Positions 37,146 through 46,984 are shown, counted from the stretch's first letter. The stretch: DNA of 64,000 nt from Gimesia maris (GCF_008298035.1 NZ_CP042910.1:2743001-2807000), one strand, 5' to 3'. A program made the numbers and translations. Notes: a model not told the origin generated them from the letters alone.

Positions 37146-37335
37146 AGTTTTTAAGGTTACAGCAAATTTTTTTTGATGGGGTGCTCTGATACCAGAGACA
37201 TTCTAAAAAAAAATGGTATGAATTGTTTCTAATTAGACGATATTCAGAACAGGGAGCGGCCTCAGTTAAGCTGATGCTGCGCTCTGGAACCAATGGATTA
37301 GGTTTTTACCTGGTTGATTCAACCGAGGAGTAGTC

Positions 37336-39027
37336 ATGGGATTGACATCTGCATTAAATACATCGTTGGGTGGTTTAAGCCTGAATGAAACCAGTATCGA
37401 TGTACTGGGAAACAATATTGCCAACGCAGGCACGAACGGCTTTAAAGCCTCAAATGTGCTGTTTACCACTCAGTTATCCCGTACATTGAGTGTGGGGTCA
37501 CGCCCGACAACCAGTAATGGTGGAACGAATCCCCGTCAGGTCGGTCTGGGGGCCTTGAGTGCCTCAATTCGCAAAGACTTTACTCAGGGAAGTGTGACCA
37601 ACAGTACCAGTCCCTCCGACCTCGCGATCCAGGGAGATGGGTTTTTTATTCTCGATGGTCCGGATGGCCAGGTTTACTCTCGTAATGGTAACTTCGAACT
37701 TAACAGCCAGAGCCTGTTAACAAACCAGAGCGGTTTTAAAGTCCAGGGGTATGGCGTCGATGAAGATTTTAACCTTGTCACCACAACTCTGACTGATATT
37801 GAAATTCCCCTGGGGGATTTGAACGTGGCTCAGGCCACACAAAACGTACAGGTTGGTGGTGCCTTGTTACCTACGGGTGTTCTGGGCACGCTGGGGTCTA
37901 TTTTGACAACAGCAAATCTGACAGATGCCGGAAATGCCAATGCTGCCATTACAGGAACCACACTGTTATCAGATGTCGAAGAGACAATTGGTACGCCATT
38001 GTTTACTGTGGGTGAGACCCTGGAGTTTACTCCCAACAAGGGAGGTCGTTCGCTTGATCCAATGACATTGCTGGTTACTGGAACGACGACGGCAGCAGAC
38101 TTTGCAGATTTCATGGATCGGACGCTGGGAATTCAAAATGGTAGCGGTATTCCCAATGATGCCACGACGGGAGCCCAGCCAGGTGTGACAATCACCGGCG
38201 GGGGGGCATTTCAGATCGTTGGTAACTCAGGAACGGTCAATGACATCGCTGTCACAATCGGTAACATCACTTCCGATGGTGCCACGATTTCTCTGCCATT
38301 TACAAAGTCACAATCATCCAACGGTGAAAGTGCCATTACAGACTTTGTGATCTTTGACTCACTGGGTGAGCCTGTGACAATGAAGATGACCAGTGTGCTG
38401 GAATCTCAATCGTCTAACAATACGGTATTCCGCTATTTTCTGGAAAGTGCTGATGATAACGATGGAGACATTGCCGTCTCTAACGGAACAATCACGTTTG
38501 ACAGTAACGGGAATGTCACTAACTATACTCCCAATACATTTGGAATCAGTCGCGTTAATACAGCCGCGGACGAAATGGATGTGACACTGGACCTGTCAGA
38601 TATTTCCGGTATTTCTTCTGCGAGTGCCGGTAGTACTTTGAAGCTGACTCTGCAGGATGGTTCCGATCCGGGAACGCTTGCCAGCTTCGTGATTGATGAA
38701 ACCGGAATTATCAATGGTGTATTCGATAACGGGATTATTCGTACTCTCGGGCAGATCACTCTGTCTCGGTTTTCGAATCCCCAGGGATTGCTGGAATTCG
38801 GAAACTCGACATTTCAGGAAGGTGTCAGCTCCGGCCCTCCTTTCCTGGTGACACCTGGTAACTTCGGAGCGGGAACAATTCGCGCCGGTTCCATTGAATT
38901 ATCAAACACCGATGTCGGTCGGAGCCTGGTGGACCTGATCGTGGCTTCAACGAACTATCGTGGAAACGCGCGGGTGATCAGTTCCGTACAACAGCTGGTG
39001 GATGAACTGCTGGTCCTGGGACGATAG
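37336..39027 (+). CDS. flgE: Flagellar hook protein FlgE
   Basis: FlgE is the hook subunit. The 563-residue protein has the rod/hook N-terminus with SIDVLGNNIANAGTNGFKASNVLF, a DLAIQGDGFFIL block, a long central region rich in Thr, Asn, Gly and Ser that forms the outer domains, and the C-terminal VDLIVASTNYRGNARVISSVQQ helix. GAGGAG precedes the ATG. It is longer than the enteric FlgE, with most of the extra length in the central domains. It is followed by flbD and motA. Confidence 0.95.
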   Translation: MGLTSALNTSLGGLSLNETSIDVLGNNIANAGTNGFKASNVLFTTQLSRTLSVGSRPTTSNGGTNPRQVGLGALSASIRKDFTQGSVTNSTSPSDLAIQGDGFFILDGPDGQVYSRNGNFELNSQSLLTNQSGFKVQGYGVDEDFNLVTTTLTDIEIPLGDLNVAQATQNVQVGGALLPTGVLGTLGSILTTANLTDAGNANAAITGTTLLSDVEETIGTPLFTVGETLEFTPNKGGRSLDPMTLLVTGTTTAADFADFMDRTLGIQNGSGIPNDATTGAQPGVTITGGGAFQIVGNSGTVNDIAVTIGNITSDGATISLPFTKSQSSNGESAITDFVIFDSLGEPVTMKMTSVLESQSSNNTVFRYFLESADDNDGDIAVSNGTITFDSNGNVTNYTPNTFGISRVNTAADEMDVTLDLSDISGISSASAGSTLKLTLQDGSDPGTLASFVIDETGIINGVFDNGIIRTLGQITLSRFSNPQGLLEFGNSTFQEGVSSGPPFLVTPGNFGAGTIRAGSIELSNTDVGRSLVDLIVASTNYRGNARVISSVQQLVDELLVLGR

Positions 39028-39090
39028 TGAGACGCGTATGATGTTTCATGATCGCAGGATAGAAACTGCTTTGCCTGGGAGGTTGGTATT

Positions 39091-39285
39091 ATGATCAAAT
39101 TAACCCGGTTGAATGGTGAAGAATTCGTCGTAAATGCAGAGTTAATTCAATGCATTGAAAGTCGTCCCGATACCTTTATAACGCTGACATCGGAGGATCG
39201 GTTGATAGTCCGGGAAAGTGTTGAAGAAGTGGTGAAGCGGTCGATTGCCTATTCACGGGCGATCCGGCTGGTCCCCGGATTATAA
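39091..39285 (+). CDS. flbD: FlbD/SwrD family flagellar protein
   Basis: A 64-residue protein of the FlbD/SwrD family that begins MIKLTRLNGEEFVVNAELIQ and has the IESRPDTFITL motif. Its homologues raise stator or motor power in some bacteria and are typically found between flgE and motA, as here. It is not the NtrC-like FlbD of Caulobacter. GGGAGG precedes the start. Confidence 0.88.
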   Translation: MIKLTRLNGEEFVVNAELIQCIESRPDTFITLTSEDRLIVRESVEEVVKRSIAYSRAIRLVPGL

Positions 39286-39374
39286 AACTGAAATACAGGC
39301 TGGTGAGCTCTACCGGGCAGTGATTTGAATTTACAGTGGCTGACAGGCCACTATCAACAGGAACGTCGACAGAA

Positions 39375-40154
39375 ATGGATAAGGCAACCGCTGGTGGATT
39401 AGTTTCCGGGATCGCATTGCTGCTGTTGGCGATTGCGATTGCGCCGGGATCCAGTTTTGCTGCCTTTATCGATATTCCCTCGGCTGCGGTCGTGGTGGGG
39501 GGGGCTATCGCTGCCTGCTTTATTGCGTTTCCAGGCGCAGCAATGTTGCTGTTTCCCAAGGTACTCAAGAAGGTATTCTTTCCCAAACAGCAGGAACTGG
39601 CGCCCGTGATCACTCAAATCGTGGAGTTTGCAGAGATTGCCCGCCGGGACGGGATCCTGGCATTAGAAGCCAAAACCGAAGAGATCGAGGACCCCTTTAT
39701 TCTCCTGGGCGTCCAGATGGCGGTGGATGGGACCGATGTGGATCTCATGGAACAGATCCTGAGAACCGAAATGGAAGCAGTTGCCGGCAGGCATAAAAAC
39801 GGAAAATCACTGATGGATACCGTGGGGCGTTACGCTCCGGCGTTCGGGATGATCGGAACGTTGATGGGGTTGATCATCATGCTGGGAAACATGGATGACC
39901 CTGAAGCGATCGGCCCTGGTATGGCGGTGGCATTGATTACGACATTATACGGCGCGCTGGTTTCCAACCTGTTCTTCCTCCCGTTTGCGGATAAGCTGGC
40001 ATTTTACAGCAAACAGGAATTTCAAGTCCGTGAAGTCATCATCAAAGGGCTGATTGCCATTCAGGAAGGTGATAATCCGCGCGTGATTGAACAAAAACTG
40101 AATACCTTTTTACCACAGGATCAGCGGGTGGGCAAAGACAGCCAGGCAGCCTGA
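39375..40154 (+). CDS. motA: Flagellar stator protein MotA
   Basis: MotA with MotB forms the ion-driven stator. The 259-residue protein, from ATG 39375, has four membrane segments and the cytoplasmic torque region between the second and third. The MGTLMGLIIMLGNMDDPEAIGPGMAVALITTLYGALVSN region matches the MotA/TolQ/ExbB core. The frame is open to GTG 39336, but that adds an unstructured tail, so I prefer 39375. The stop precedes motB by 85 bp. The coupling ion cannot be read from the sequence. Confidence 0.94.
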   Translation: MDKATAGGLVSGIALLLLAIAIAPGSSFAAFIDIPSAAVVVGGAIAACFIAFPGAAMLLFPKVLKKVFFPKQQELAPVITQIVEFAEIARRDGILALEAKTEEIEDPFILLGVQMAVDGTDVDLMEQILRTEMEAVAGRHKNGKSLMDTVGRYAPAFGMIGTLMGLIIMLGNMDDPEAIGPGMAVALITTLYGALVSNLFFLPFADKLAFYSKQEFQVREVIIKGLIAIQEGDNPRVIEQKLNTFLPQDQRVGKDSQAA

Positions 40155-40239
40155 TTTTGTGAAGTTGCTCCCGAACTACTGATTCGTTCCAGTATCAATT
40201 TGGTTTTGATATTCACAGACCGCAAAGGAGAGTACTCAG

Positions 40240-40968
40240 ATGGCGATGCCGGAAGAAGATGCACCTCCTGGCGTTCCGGAATGGGTAGTGACGTATGGTG
40301 ATATGATGTCATTATTGCTGACATTTTTCATCATGCTGGTCTCGATGAGCGAAATTCGTAATGACGAAGGCAGTGTCCGCGCCATGCTGGATTCGTTACG
40401 CGAGCGGTTTGGTACTCATCAGGGAACAGCCGCAGTCCCCGGTAAATCGCTGGATCCCACCAGTAACCAGAGCAAGCCCGCTTCAAAAGGCTCCAGTTCT
40501 GATGGCGGTACCAAAACGGGAAAAGAAAAATCCAGCGGGGGAGGCGGCCCGAATAAAACCGTCGAGCGTATCAATACAGGTACCGAAGTGACTCTGGGGG
40601 GAGCAGCCTGTTTCGGCAGGTTTTCGGCCGAGCTGACGCCGGAAATAAAACAAAAACTCGACATCATAGCCGAAATTCTTCTACCAACTCCCAATCGGCT
40701 GATCGTCCGCGGACATGCATCCCCAGAACCCTTACCAAAGGACTCAAAGTTCCTGGATTCACAGGAGTTGTCTTTTTATCGGGCTAAGAATGTCGCGGAG
40801 TATCTGGAGTCCAAAGGAATTGAGCCTGAAAGACTGATTGTCAGTTCAGTGGGTGACGCCGAGCCCAGGACGATCACACGTAACCCCGAAGAGCAATACT
40901 TAAATCGTCGGGTTGACGTATTTTTAATTGATGCGTATATAGTCTCTCTTAAGACAGGCAATCGTTAA
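40240..40968 (+). CDS. motB: Flagellar stator protein MotB
   Basis: MotB anchors the stator to peptidoglycan. The 242-residue protein has a single membrane helix with the conserved aspartate in VTYGDMMSLLLTFFIMLV, a Gly/Ser/Lys-rich linker, and a C-terminal OmpA-like domain with the RLIVRGHASPEPLP, LSFYRAKNVAEYL and NRRVDVFLID signatures. AAAGGAGAG precedes the ATG. It pairs with motA and implies a wall the motor can hold onto. Confidence 0.95.
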   Translation: MAMPEEDAPPGVPEWVVTYGDMMSLLLTFFIMLVSMSEIRNDEGSVRAMLDSLRERFGTHQGTAAVPGKSLDPTSNQSKPASKGSSSDGGTKTGKEKSSGGGGPNKTVERINTGTEVTLGGAACFGRFSAELTPEIKQKLDIIAEILLPTPNRLIVRGHASPEPLPKDSKFLDSQELSFYRAKNVAEYLESKGIEPERLIVSSVGDAEPRTITRNPEEQYLNRRVDVFLIDAYIVSLKTGNR

Positions 40969-41128
40969 ACCAAGACGATTGAATTGACCTGATCGAGCGT
41001 TTTTCAGATTCACTCGGTTATATTTCGCTGAACCTGTAACCAACAGATCCGCACACAGCGGAGCGTAGATAAAAGACAACGGATTTGTCTTTGCGCAAAC
41101 AGGATGCGAGAGTTCAAGGAGGAGACTC

Positions 41129-41686
41129 GTGGCAACAGACACCGATACGCAAGAGCCTGGTGTCGATACGGAGGCGGTTGCTTCAACTGAAGAAGGAGCA
41201 CCCCAGGCGCAATCAAAAGGGAAACTGCTCAAGATTGGAGGCTTGTTACTTCTGGTAATCATCCTGCAGATCGGCATTTCCTACTGGCTGCTGACTCCAC
41301 CGGCTCAACCTGCTGAACTGGCAGAAGATTCGCTTTCGAAAGGGAGTGAAAACCTGCAGGTTACGACAGCTGAAGTGCCCGTCGATAATTTCAGCGTGAC
41401 CAACAATATCGCCGAACCGGGAGCGACCATTCATGTCACATTTAATCTGGTGGCGCTGGTCGAACAGGGGGCCGCTGCTGATTTTGATTCAATGGTCAAA
41501 GAGCAGAATAAAGCACGTGTCAAGCAGGCGGTCATTGAAGTCGTGCGAAAATCCAATCTGAGCGATCTGAATGATCCGCAGCTCAGTACGGTGAAACGCA
41601 TGATGAAAGAGTCCATTAACAAGGTTCTCAAGAAAAGTTATGTCATCGAGACTGTGATCAGCGAATATCGCACAATGACACAATAA
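41129..41686 (+). CDS. fliL: Flagellar basal-body-associated protein FliL
   Basis: FliL is a bitopic inner-membrane protein near the stator. The 185-residue protein has a membrane helix at about 34-55 (LLKIGGLLLLVIILQIGISYWLL) and a C-terminal extracytoplasmic domain with the VEQGAAADFDSMVKEQNKARVKQAVIEV block. The GTG start at 41129 has an excellent AAGGAGGAG 4 bases upstream. It is followed by fliN after 28 bp. Enteric clusters usually have fliM between them. Confidence 0.88.
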   Translation: MATDTDTQEPGVDTEAVASTEEGAPQAQSKGKLLKIGGLLLLVIILQIGISYWLLTPPAQPAELAEDSLSKGSENLQVTTAEVPVDNFSVTNNIAEPGATIHVTFNLVALVEQGAAADFDSMVKEQNKARVKQAVIEVVRKSNLSDLNDPQLSTVKRMMKESINKVLKKSYVIETVISEYRTMTQ

Positions 41687-41714
41687 AGCATGCATAGCAT
41701 AGCGGGATGGTAAC

Positions 41715-42395
41715 GTGGCTGAAGAGAATGATGATCTTCTGGATCCGTCTGAAATTGAAAAACTGCTGAATTCCCAAGGGCAGGGTGCGCCTGCTGAAAC
41801 TCCGTCTGCCGAAGGAAAATCAGATAATCTTCTCGATCCTGCTGATATTGAAAAATTACTGCAGGGAGCCGGAGCCGCAGAAAGCGATGGTGCAGACAAT
41901 CCAGGAGAGGTTGTCAACAACGACGATATCGATGCCCTGTTTAATCAGCATTCTTCTGACGCAGATGATCAGTCAGGAATGCCATTTTCTTCGCGAGAAG
42001 AAACGGAAGCATTATTAAATCAGGCCGAAGCGAATCTGGCAGCAGCAATTTCACCCAATCTGGGGCCCGGAAGCGGGATCCCGAATGATCTGGGGGGAAC
42101 CAAATCGTTTGAATTCCCTAATTTTGAGTCAATGGTCAGTAATCCAGAAGAAGCGATGAAACTGTCATCGCTGCAGAATGTAGAACTGGACCTGTGCATT
42201 GAGTTAGGTAGAACAGAACTGCTGATTGAAGAAGTTTTAAAAATGAAAGAGGGCGTCGTGGTTCCTCTGGACAAGCTGGCGGGTGATCCGGTTGATATTC
42301 TGGTGAATGGTCGGATTATCGCGCGTGGTGAAGTGCTGGTCCTGAATGATAATTTCTGCGTCCGTGTGGCAGAGATTATTTCTCCGGAACTGTAA
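41715..42395 (+). CDS. fliN: Flagellar motor switch protein FliN with tandem FliM-like N-terminal motifs
   Basis: FliN forms the C-ring with FliM and FliG. The C-terminal SpoA domain (about 155-226) has the FliN core [20 protein letters not shown] and [18 protein letters not shown]. The N-terminal half carries four related short motifs: [11 protein letters not shown] (8-18), [11 protein letters not shown] (39-49), [10 protein letters not shown] (67-76) and [10 protein letters not shown] (92-101). They resemble the LSQDEIDALL segment of FliM that binds CheY-P. No FliM-type middle domain is present, and no fliM gene is in the window. It starts GTG at 41715. Confidence 0.85.
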   Translation: MAEENDDLLDPSEIEKLLNSQGQGAPAETPSAEGKSDNLLDPADIEKLLQGAGAAESDGADNPGEVVNNDDIDALFNQHSSDADDQSGMPFSSREETEALLNQAEANLAAAISPNLGPGSGIPNDLGGTKSFEFPNFESMVSNPEEAMKLSSLQNVELDLCIELGRTELLIEEVLKMKEGVVVPLDKLAGDPVDILVNGRIIARGEVLVLNDNFCVRVAEIISPEL

Positions 42396-42453
42396 ACGGT
42401 GGCTGGAAATCTATGCTCCCGTGCAGCGGGAAACTGACGACGTAAAGGATGCG

Positions 42454-43353
42454 ATGATTCGTCTTTGTAATTTAACTCTGCTGGCCTTATTGTGCTCTCT
42501 GATTTGTACCCCTCTCGTGCATTCAGCAGACAATCCTGCCTTTACGCAACCTGCGGAATTTCGTAATCAGAGTCATACGTCAGAGCGGTACCCGCAAAAA
42601 CATCAGCAACGGATGCAAAGCGGAACAACGCGACCAGTGGTACAAACCAGCCGGACAGGTTCTGTTTCCGATTCGAAGACGCTCAACGGTACAAGAACTC
42701 AGACATTGCTTCCGCGGAGTGGAGCCGATGTGCGGAAGTCCGAGTCCAATCCCATCACTCCTTTAGAGCGTCAGAAGCAGCCGGTTTCGGGCTCTTCAAG
42801 TCAAACTCTCAGTAAGCGGGCTCCCTCGATCTGGGGGACATTCGGTGCATTACTGGTTGTGATTTCGATTATCCTGGTGGGGGCAAAGTTATTCAAAAAG
42901 CATCATCCGCTCGGCTCAGCGGGCTTGCCTCGTGAAGTGATGGAAGTGCTGGGAAAGAAACCACTGGATGCCCGACAGACCATCCATTTCGTGCGGTGTG
43001 GGTCCCGGATTCTGATCCTGGGTTCCTCTCCCGCCGGGCTGGAAATGCTCAGTGAAGTAGTAGATCCGGTCGAGGTCGATCTGATAACGGGTATGTGCCG
43101 GGAGGACGCTGAGTCATCTCGAGCGGCGAATTCATTTCTCAACCTGTTTCAAAGCGTACAGAAAAAAGAGGAGCCACGTTTTACTCGACCGGCAACGGAA
43201 CCGTTTCAGAACACTGAAGAATCAGAACCTGCTGGAACACCAGAGCAGGAACCGTTTTCAGATTATGACTCGGCAGTGAACCGTTTACAGCAGAAACTGC
43301 TGCATTCCCCTCGTCAGTCCCTGAATGAGCGTGCGGAGTCCGATCATGCATAG
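42454..43353 (+). CDS. fliO: Flagellar biosynthetic protein FliO
   Basis: FliO is an assembly factor for the FliPQR export gate. From ATG 42454 (AAAGGA upstream) it has 299 residues: a signal peptide (about 1-24, ending LVHSA), a Ser/Thr/Arg-rich extracytoplasmic stretch, a membrane helix near 129-147 ([17 protein letters not shown]) and a cytoplasmic domain with the FliO pattern [31 protein letters not shown]. The open frame from 42346 lies inside fliN and is not used. It overlaps fliP. Confidence 0.86.
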   Translation: MIRLCNLTLLALLCSLICTPLVHSADNPAFTQPAEFRNQSHTSERYPQKHQQRMQSGTTRPVVQTSRTGSVSDSKTLNGTRTQTLLPRSGADVRKSESNPITPLERQKQPVSGSSSQTLSKRAPSIWGTFGALLVVISIILVGAKLFKKHHPLGSAGLPREVMEVLGKKPLDARQTIHFVRCGSRILILGSSPAGLEMLSEVVDPVEVDLITGMCREDAESSRAANSFLNLFQSVQKKEEPRFTRPATEPFQNTEESEPAGTPEQEPFSDYDSAVNRLQQKLLHSPRQSLNERAESDHA

Positions 43354-44317
43354 CCGGGGGGGCGTTCCAAACCTGATCACAGCTAAGATGACCGAAGCAG
43401 CAGTCCGAATTCTGCTGCCGGTACTGGTCATGCTCTGGCTGGGACTGTCTGCGCAGAGCGCCCAGGCACAGCCAACTCCCTCCAGTCAGGCTTTATCCAA
43501 TCAGGGAGTAACCAGCCAGAACCCGACTCAAGCACCGGTTCAGCCGGTATTCATGTCTCAAGACAACCAGCAAGGGGGCGCGGGTGTGCCTGAGATGCTG
43601 GATGTCGAACAGATGACATCTCCACAGGGGCTGAATTCGACACTGAAGCTGTTTTTGCTGCTGACAGTATTGAGCCTGGCCCCTTCGATTCTGATAATGA
43701 CGACGAGTTTTATCCGTTTCGTGATCGTGTTCGGGTTACTGCGTCAGGCGCTGGGAACCCAGCAACTGCCTCCCAACCAGGTACTGACAAGCTTAAGTCT
43801 GTTTCTGACAATCATGGTGATGGCACCTATCTGGGAAAAAGCATATGAAGAGGGCATCGTGCCTTACACCAATCAGACTCAGCAGGCACCGGTTTCACTC
43901 GAAGCTGCTTTTCAGAAAACGGTAGCACCCCTGCGGAAATTTATGAGTGATCAGATTGAGTTAACGGGCAACAGCGACACCGTCTGGATGTTCCTGGATT
44001 ACCAGCAGCCTCTGCCAGGTTCACCCGGGGCTGAATCGTATCAGCCACCCCGGGACTATGATGAGGTGCCACTGACGGTTTTATTACCGGCCTATATGTT
44101 GAGTGAAGTGAAGACGGCCTTTCTGATCGGTTTTCAACTGTATCTGCCGTTCATTGTGATCGATATGGTGATCAGTTCCATCCTGATCAGCATGGGGATG
44201 ATGATGCTGCCGCCCGTTCTCATTTCCTTACCCTTTAAAATTCTGTTGTTTGTTTTGATTGATGGCTGGTTACTGACAGTCGGGATGTTACTGGAAAGTA
44301 TCAGGGCCGTCGGTTGA
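43346..44317 (+). CDS. fliP: Flagellar export gate protein FliP
   Basis: FliP is the core subunit of the FliPQR pore. The 323-residue protein has a cleavable-type signal segment, a Gln/Thr/Pro-rich linker, then the FliP core with [28 protein letters not shown] and the C-terminal membrane segments [23 protein letters not shown] and [15 protein letters not shown] use ATG 43346, which has CGGAG 7 bases upstream and overlaps the fliO stop by 8 bases. ATG 43325 or 43388 are alternatives. Confidence 0.95.
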   Translation: MHSRGGVPNLITAKMTEAAVRILLPVLVMLWLGLSAQSAQAQPTPSSQALSNQGVTSQNPTQAPVQPVFMSQDNQQGGAGVPEMLDVEQMTSPQGLNSTLKLFLLLTVLSLAPSILIMTTSFIRFVIVFGLLRQALGTQQLPPNQVLTSLSLFLTIMVMAPIWEKAYEEGIVPYTNQTQQAPVSLEAAFQKTVAPLRKFMSDQIELTGNSDTVWMFLDYQQPLPGSPGAESYQPPRDYDEVPLTVLLPAYMLSEVKTAFLIGFQLYLPFIVIDMVISSILISMGMMMLPPVLISLPFKILLFVLIDGWLLTVGMLLESIRAVG

Positions 44318-44368
44318 TGTCGGGCGCTCAGGTTGCGCCTGGATCTTTCTTAATTTCAGGTAAAAGTT

Positions 44369-44635
44369 ATGGATACATCCACTGTTCTCGATCTGGGACG
44401 TGAAGGATTACTGATCATGCTGGAAGTCAGTGGCCCGGTCATGCTGACTGCTGTTGTGGTCGGCCTGGTGATCAGTATTGGACAGGCTGTCACTCAGATT
44501 CAGGATCAGACCATCAGTTTCGTTCCCAAAATTATCATGATGGTGCTGGCGATCCTGTATACGCTGCCCTGGATCACCTCATTAATGGTGGAATACAGTA
44601 CGAATCTGATTACCAATATTCCGACACGTCTTTAA
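44369..44635 (+). CDS. fliQ: Flagellar export gate protein FliQ
   Basis: FliQ is the 88-residue two-helix subunit of the export gate. The GREGLLIMLEVSGPVMLTAVVVGLVISIGQAVTQIQDQTISFVPK stretch is typical, in which AVTQIQDQTISFVPK forms the family's inter-helix motif. The family is highly conserved, and the position between fliP and fliR confirms the call. CAGGTAAAAG precedes the ATG. Confidence 0.94.
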   Translation: MDTSTVLDLGREGLLIMLEVSGPVMLTAVVVGLVISIGQAVTQIQDQTISFVPKIIMMVLAILYTLPWITSLMVEYSTNLITNIPTRL

Positions 44636-44673
44636 CTGCCGGCTTCGAATGAACCAGGGAAACAACGAGTCCC

Positions 44674-45663
44674 GTGAGCGAACTCCTCGATCAATATGTG
44701 ATGAATCCGATCCTGCAGCTGGCTCCGGGACAGCTGCTGCAGTGGGCAATGCTGCAGTTTTATGCGTTTACGCTGGTACTTGTACGAATCAGTGGTCTGA
44801 TGATTATCGGACCTGTCTTCGGTCAACCGATTTTTCCCACGAATATCCGGATTCTGCTGATCCTGAGTCTGTCGCTGCTTATTACGCCGACGTTGCATGA
44901 CCAGACGACGGTCGGCTTTTATCAACTGGACAGCAACCAGGATCAGCGACTCAGCCAGGATGAAGTTCCGGAGCATCTGCAGGATCGGTTTGAGGATCTT
45001 GTGGTCACAGCAGGTCGCCAGGCAACTCGGGAACTGACAGTCAATGATTACCGGTTCGTGACGCGAATGCCGAATTCACTGCTGGATTATGCCTGGTCCA
45101 TCCTGGGGGAATTAACGTTAGGTTTTTCGCTGGGCCTGGGGATATATATCATACTACTCAGTCTGCAGATGGCAGGTCAGATGATCGATCAGCAGGCCGG
45201 GATGGCGCTGGGTGAAGTCTTCAATCCCGGTTTTGACATGAATGCTTCACTCAGTGGACAGTATCTGTATTTTATCGGGATCTCTGTCTTCCTGCTGATG
45301 GAACCGGTAAACGGTCATCTGTTAATGCTGTCGTCCCTGATTGATACCTTCCAGGTTTTTCCAGTAGGTGAAGGAATTGTATCTACGAATACGCTGGACC
45401 TGCTGCAGACGTTGATGCATCAGTCTCTGGTACTGTCGATTAAGGTGGCAGCCCCATTGCTGGCAATCAGTGCGTTAATCTCGATTTCGATGGGTTATCT
45501 CGGACACACGGTTCCCCAGATCAATGTACTGGTGATTGGTTTTCCCATTCGCGCAATGATCAGTCTGATCGTACTGGTTTTTACACTGTCGGGGGCTGCG
45601 GATATTGTTGTTGAATCCATTCCCTCTGCCATTGATCAGTTAAGCCGCAGTACCGTTTTATAA
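44674..45663 (+). CDS. fliR: Flagellar export gate protein FliR with an EF-hand-like insertion
   Basis: FliR is the single gate subunit that completes the FliPQR pore. The 329-residue length exceeds the usual 250-265. The extra residues lie between the second and third membrane helices (about 76-135). This insert contains DSNQDQRLSQDE at 86-97, a 12-residue match to an EF-hand calcium loop (D at 1, N at 3, D at 5, hydrophobic at 8, E at 12). The rest has normal FliR features, such as AGQMIDQQAGMALGEVFNP, FNGHL-like VNGHLLMLSSLIDTF, and VPQINVLVIGFPI. It starts GTG at 44674. Confidence 0.92.
   Translation: MSELLDQYVMNPILQLAPGQLLQWAMLQFYAFTLVLVRISGLMIIGPVFGQPIFPTNIRILLILSLSLLITPTLHDQTTVGFYQLDSNQDQRLSQDEVPEHLQDRFEDLVVTAGRQATRELTVNDYRFVTRMPNSLLDYAWSILGELTLGFSLGLGIYIILLSLQMAGQMIDQQAGMALGEVFNPGFDMNASLSGQYLYFIGISVFLLMEPVNGHLLMLSSLIDTFQVFPVGEGIVSTNTLDLLQTLMHQSLVLSIKVAAPLLAISALISISMGYLGHTVPQINVLVIGFPIRAMISLIVLVFTLSGAADIVVESIPSAIDQLSRSTVL
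44929..44964 (+). other. EF-hand-like calcium-binding loop inside FliR
   Basis: These codons encode D-S-N-Q-D-Q-R-L-S-Q-D-E, residues 86-97 of FliR. The positions that ligate calcium in EF-hands (1, 3, 5, 9, 12) are D, N, D, S, E. Position 6, usually glycine, is Q. The loop lies in the insert that lengthens FliR. Calcium binding is inferred from the pattern only. Confidence 0.55.
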
Positions 45664-45685
45664 TTTGATTTGAAATCGTTTTATC

Positions 45686-46765
45686 ATGGCTGAGAATGAT
45701 ACAGGAGAAAAAACGGAGCAGCCCACGGATCGCCGGCGCAATGAAGCCCGCGAGAAGGGGAACATTGCGAAAAGTACTGACCTGAATGCAGCCGGAATGA
45801 TGCTGGCCACAGCGGCTGTCCTTTATTTCTTTGCTGTCAGACTGAGCAGTGATATGAAAAACCTGATGGAAGTTTCGCTGACGACTCCTGTCTGGCTGCG
45901 TGTCGATCAGCCCCTGCTCATCGAACGCTGTGAATCCATCATTGAACTGTTCCTGGAAGGGACGCTCGTAATGATGGTAGTGCTGTTTGTTTCTGCAGTT
46001 TTCCTGAATATCGTGCAGGTGGGGTTCATGATGACACCGGATGTGCTCCAGCTCAAGTGGGAACGTCTGAATCCGATCGAAGGTGCCAAGCGGATCATTT
46101 CGATTCGCGGGCTGGTCAAGCTGGGGGTGAGTCTCGGTAAAATCTCCCTGCTGGTACTGATTGCTGTCTGGTTCAGTTATCTGGTGTTTCCCGGTTTTCT
46201 GGGTTTGATGGGGGCGCCTCCAGAAACGATTCTACGTGACATATTTAATTCCACCATTGAACTGGGACTGCTGCTGGCACTGGCGTTGATCATATTGGGG
46301 GGACTGGATTATGCCTTTCAGAAGTGGAAGCATGAAAAAGACCTGATGATGAGTAAACAGGAAATCCGTGAAGAAATGAAGTCGATGGACGGAGATCCGT
46401 TGATTCGACAGCGGCGTCGGGAAGCACACCGGAAGCTTGCCATGTCGCAGGAACTTTCCAAGGTGGAGTCAGCGGATGTGGTGATCACGAACCCCACACA
46501 CATTTCGATTGCAATCAAGTACGATCCGGAATCGATGCCGGCACCGGTTGTGGTGGCCAAGGGAGCGGGAGAGATTGCTTTTCAGATCCGAAAGATTGCC
46601 AACGAACACGGAATTCCCATTATTGAGCGGAAAGCACTCGCACGCCAGATGTACCGCGATGTAAAAACCGGTCAGGAAATCCCCTTTGAGTTATATGAAG
46701 TCTTTGTCGAGATTATGGCCTACGTTTACAGCCTGACTGGTAAAACCATGCCGGATCAACGTTGA
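45686..46765 (+). CDS. flhB: Flagellar export switch protein FlhB
   Basis: FlhB controls export specificity through autocleavage. The 359-residue protein starts with a charged segment rich in Arg/Lys/Glu (TEQPTDRRRNEAREKGNIAKSTDL), then four membrane helices, then the cytoplasmic domain. The cleavage motif NPTH is intact in VVITNPTHISIAIKYD. The C-terminal ALARQMYRDVKTGQEIP block is conserved. It follows fliR at 22 bp and ends the flagellar run. FlhA, FlhF and FlhG, which usually follow, are not in the window. Confidence 0.95.
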   Translation: MAENDTGEKTEQPTDRRRNEAREKGNIAKSTDLNAAGMMLATAAVLYFFAVRLSSDMKNLMEVSLTTPVWLRVDQPLLIERCESIIELFLEGTLVMMVVLFVSAVFLNIVQVGFMMTPDVLQLKWERLNPIEGAKRIISIRGLVKLGVSLGKISLLVLIAVWFSYLVFPGFLGLMGAPPETILRDIFNSTIELGLLLALALIILGGLDYAFQKWKHEKDLMMSKQEIREEMKSMDGDPLIRQRRREAHRKLAMSQELSKVESADVVITNPTHISIAIKYDPESMPAPVVVAKGAGEIAFQIRKIANEHGIPIIERKALARQMYRDVKTGQEIPFELYEVFVEIMAYVYSLTGKTMPDQR

Positions 46766-46984
46766 ATTATCTGAGGATCAGTTGCGACATTCTGTCAGCA
46801 GAAGCGGCAGCGAAAATATTCCATTATCCGATCTGGCAGCATTGAGGGGGGATACCTGCTTTTCAGTAACAAATACGGGTTTTTCTGCAGTGTACTCTGG
46901 TGTTTACCTTCAATACTCACCAAGATATTAAAGTGGAATCAAGTAGTGAAATTACGTTTCTGATGTTTGTGTGAGGGAAATTGA

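Noticed and set aside
37184-37197. CTCTG-atac-CAGAG hairpin after flgD as a terminator
   Set aside because: The stem is only 5 bp and no U-run follows directly. The A/T runs nearby are not in the right place.
39039-39052. 14-base match ATGTTTCATGATCG shared with 63414-63427
   Set aside because: The match is short, the flanks differ, and the contexts are unrelated. It is compatible with chance in 64 kb given the partly self-complementary sequence.
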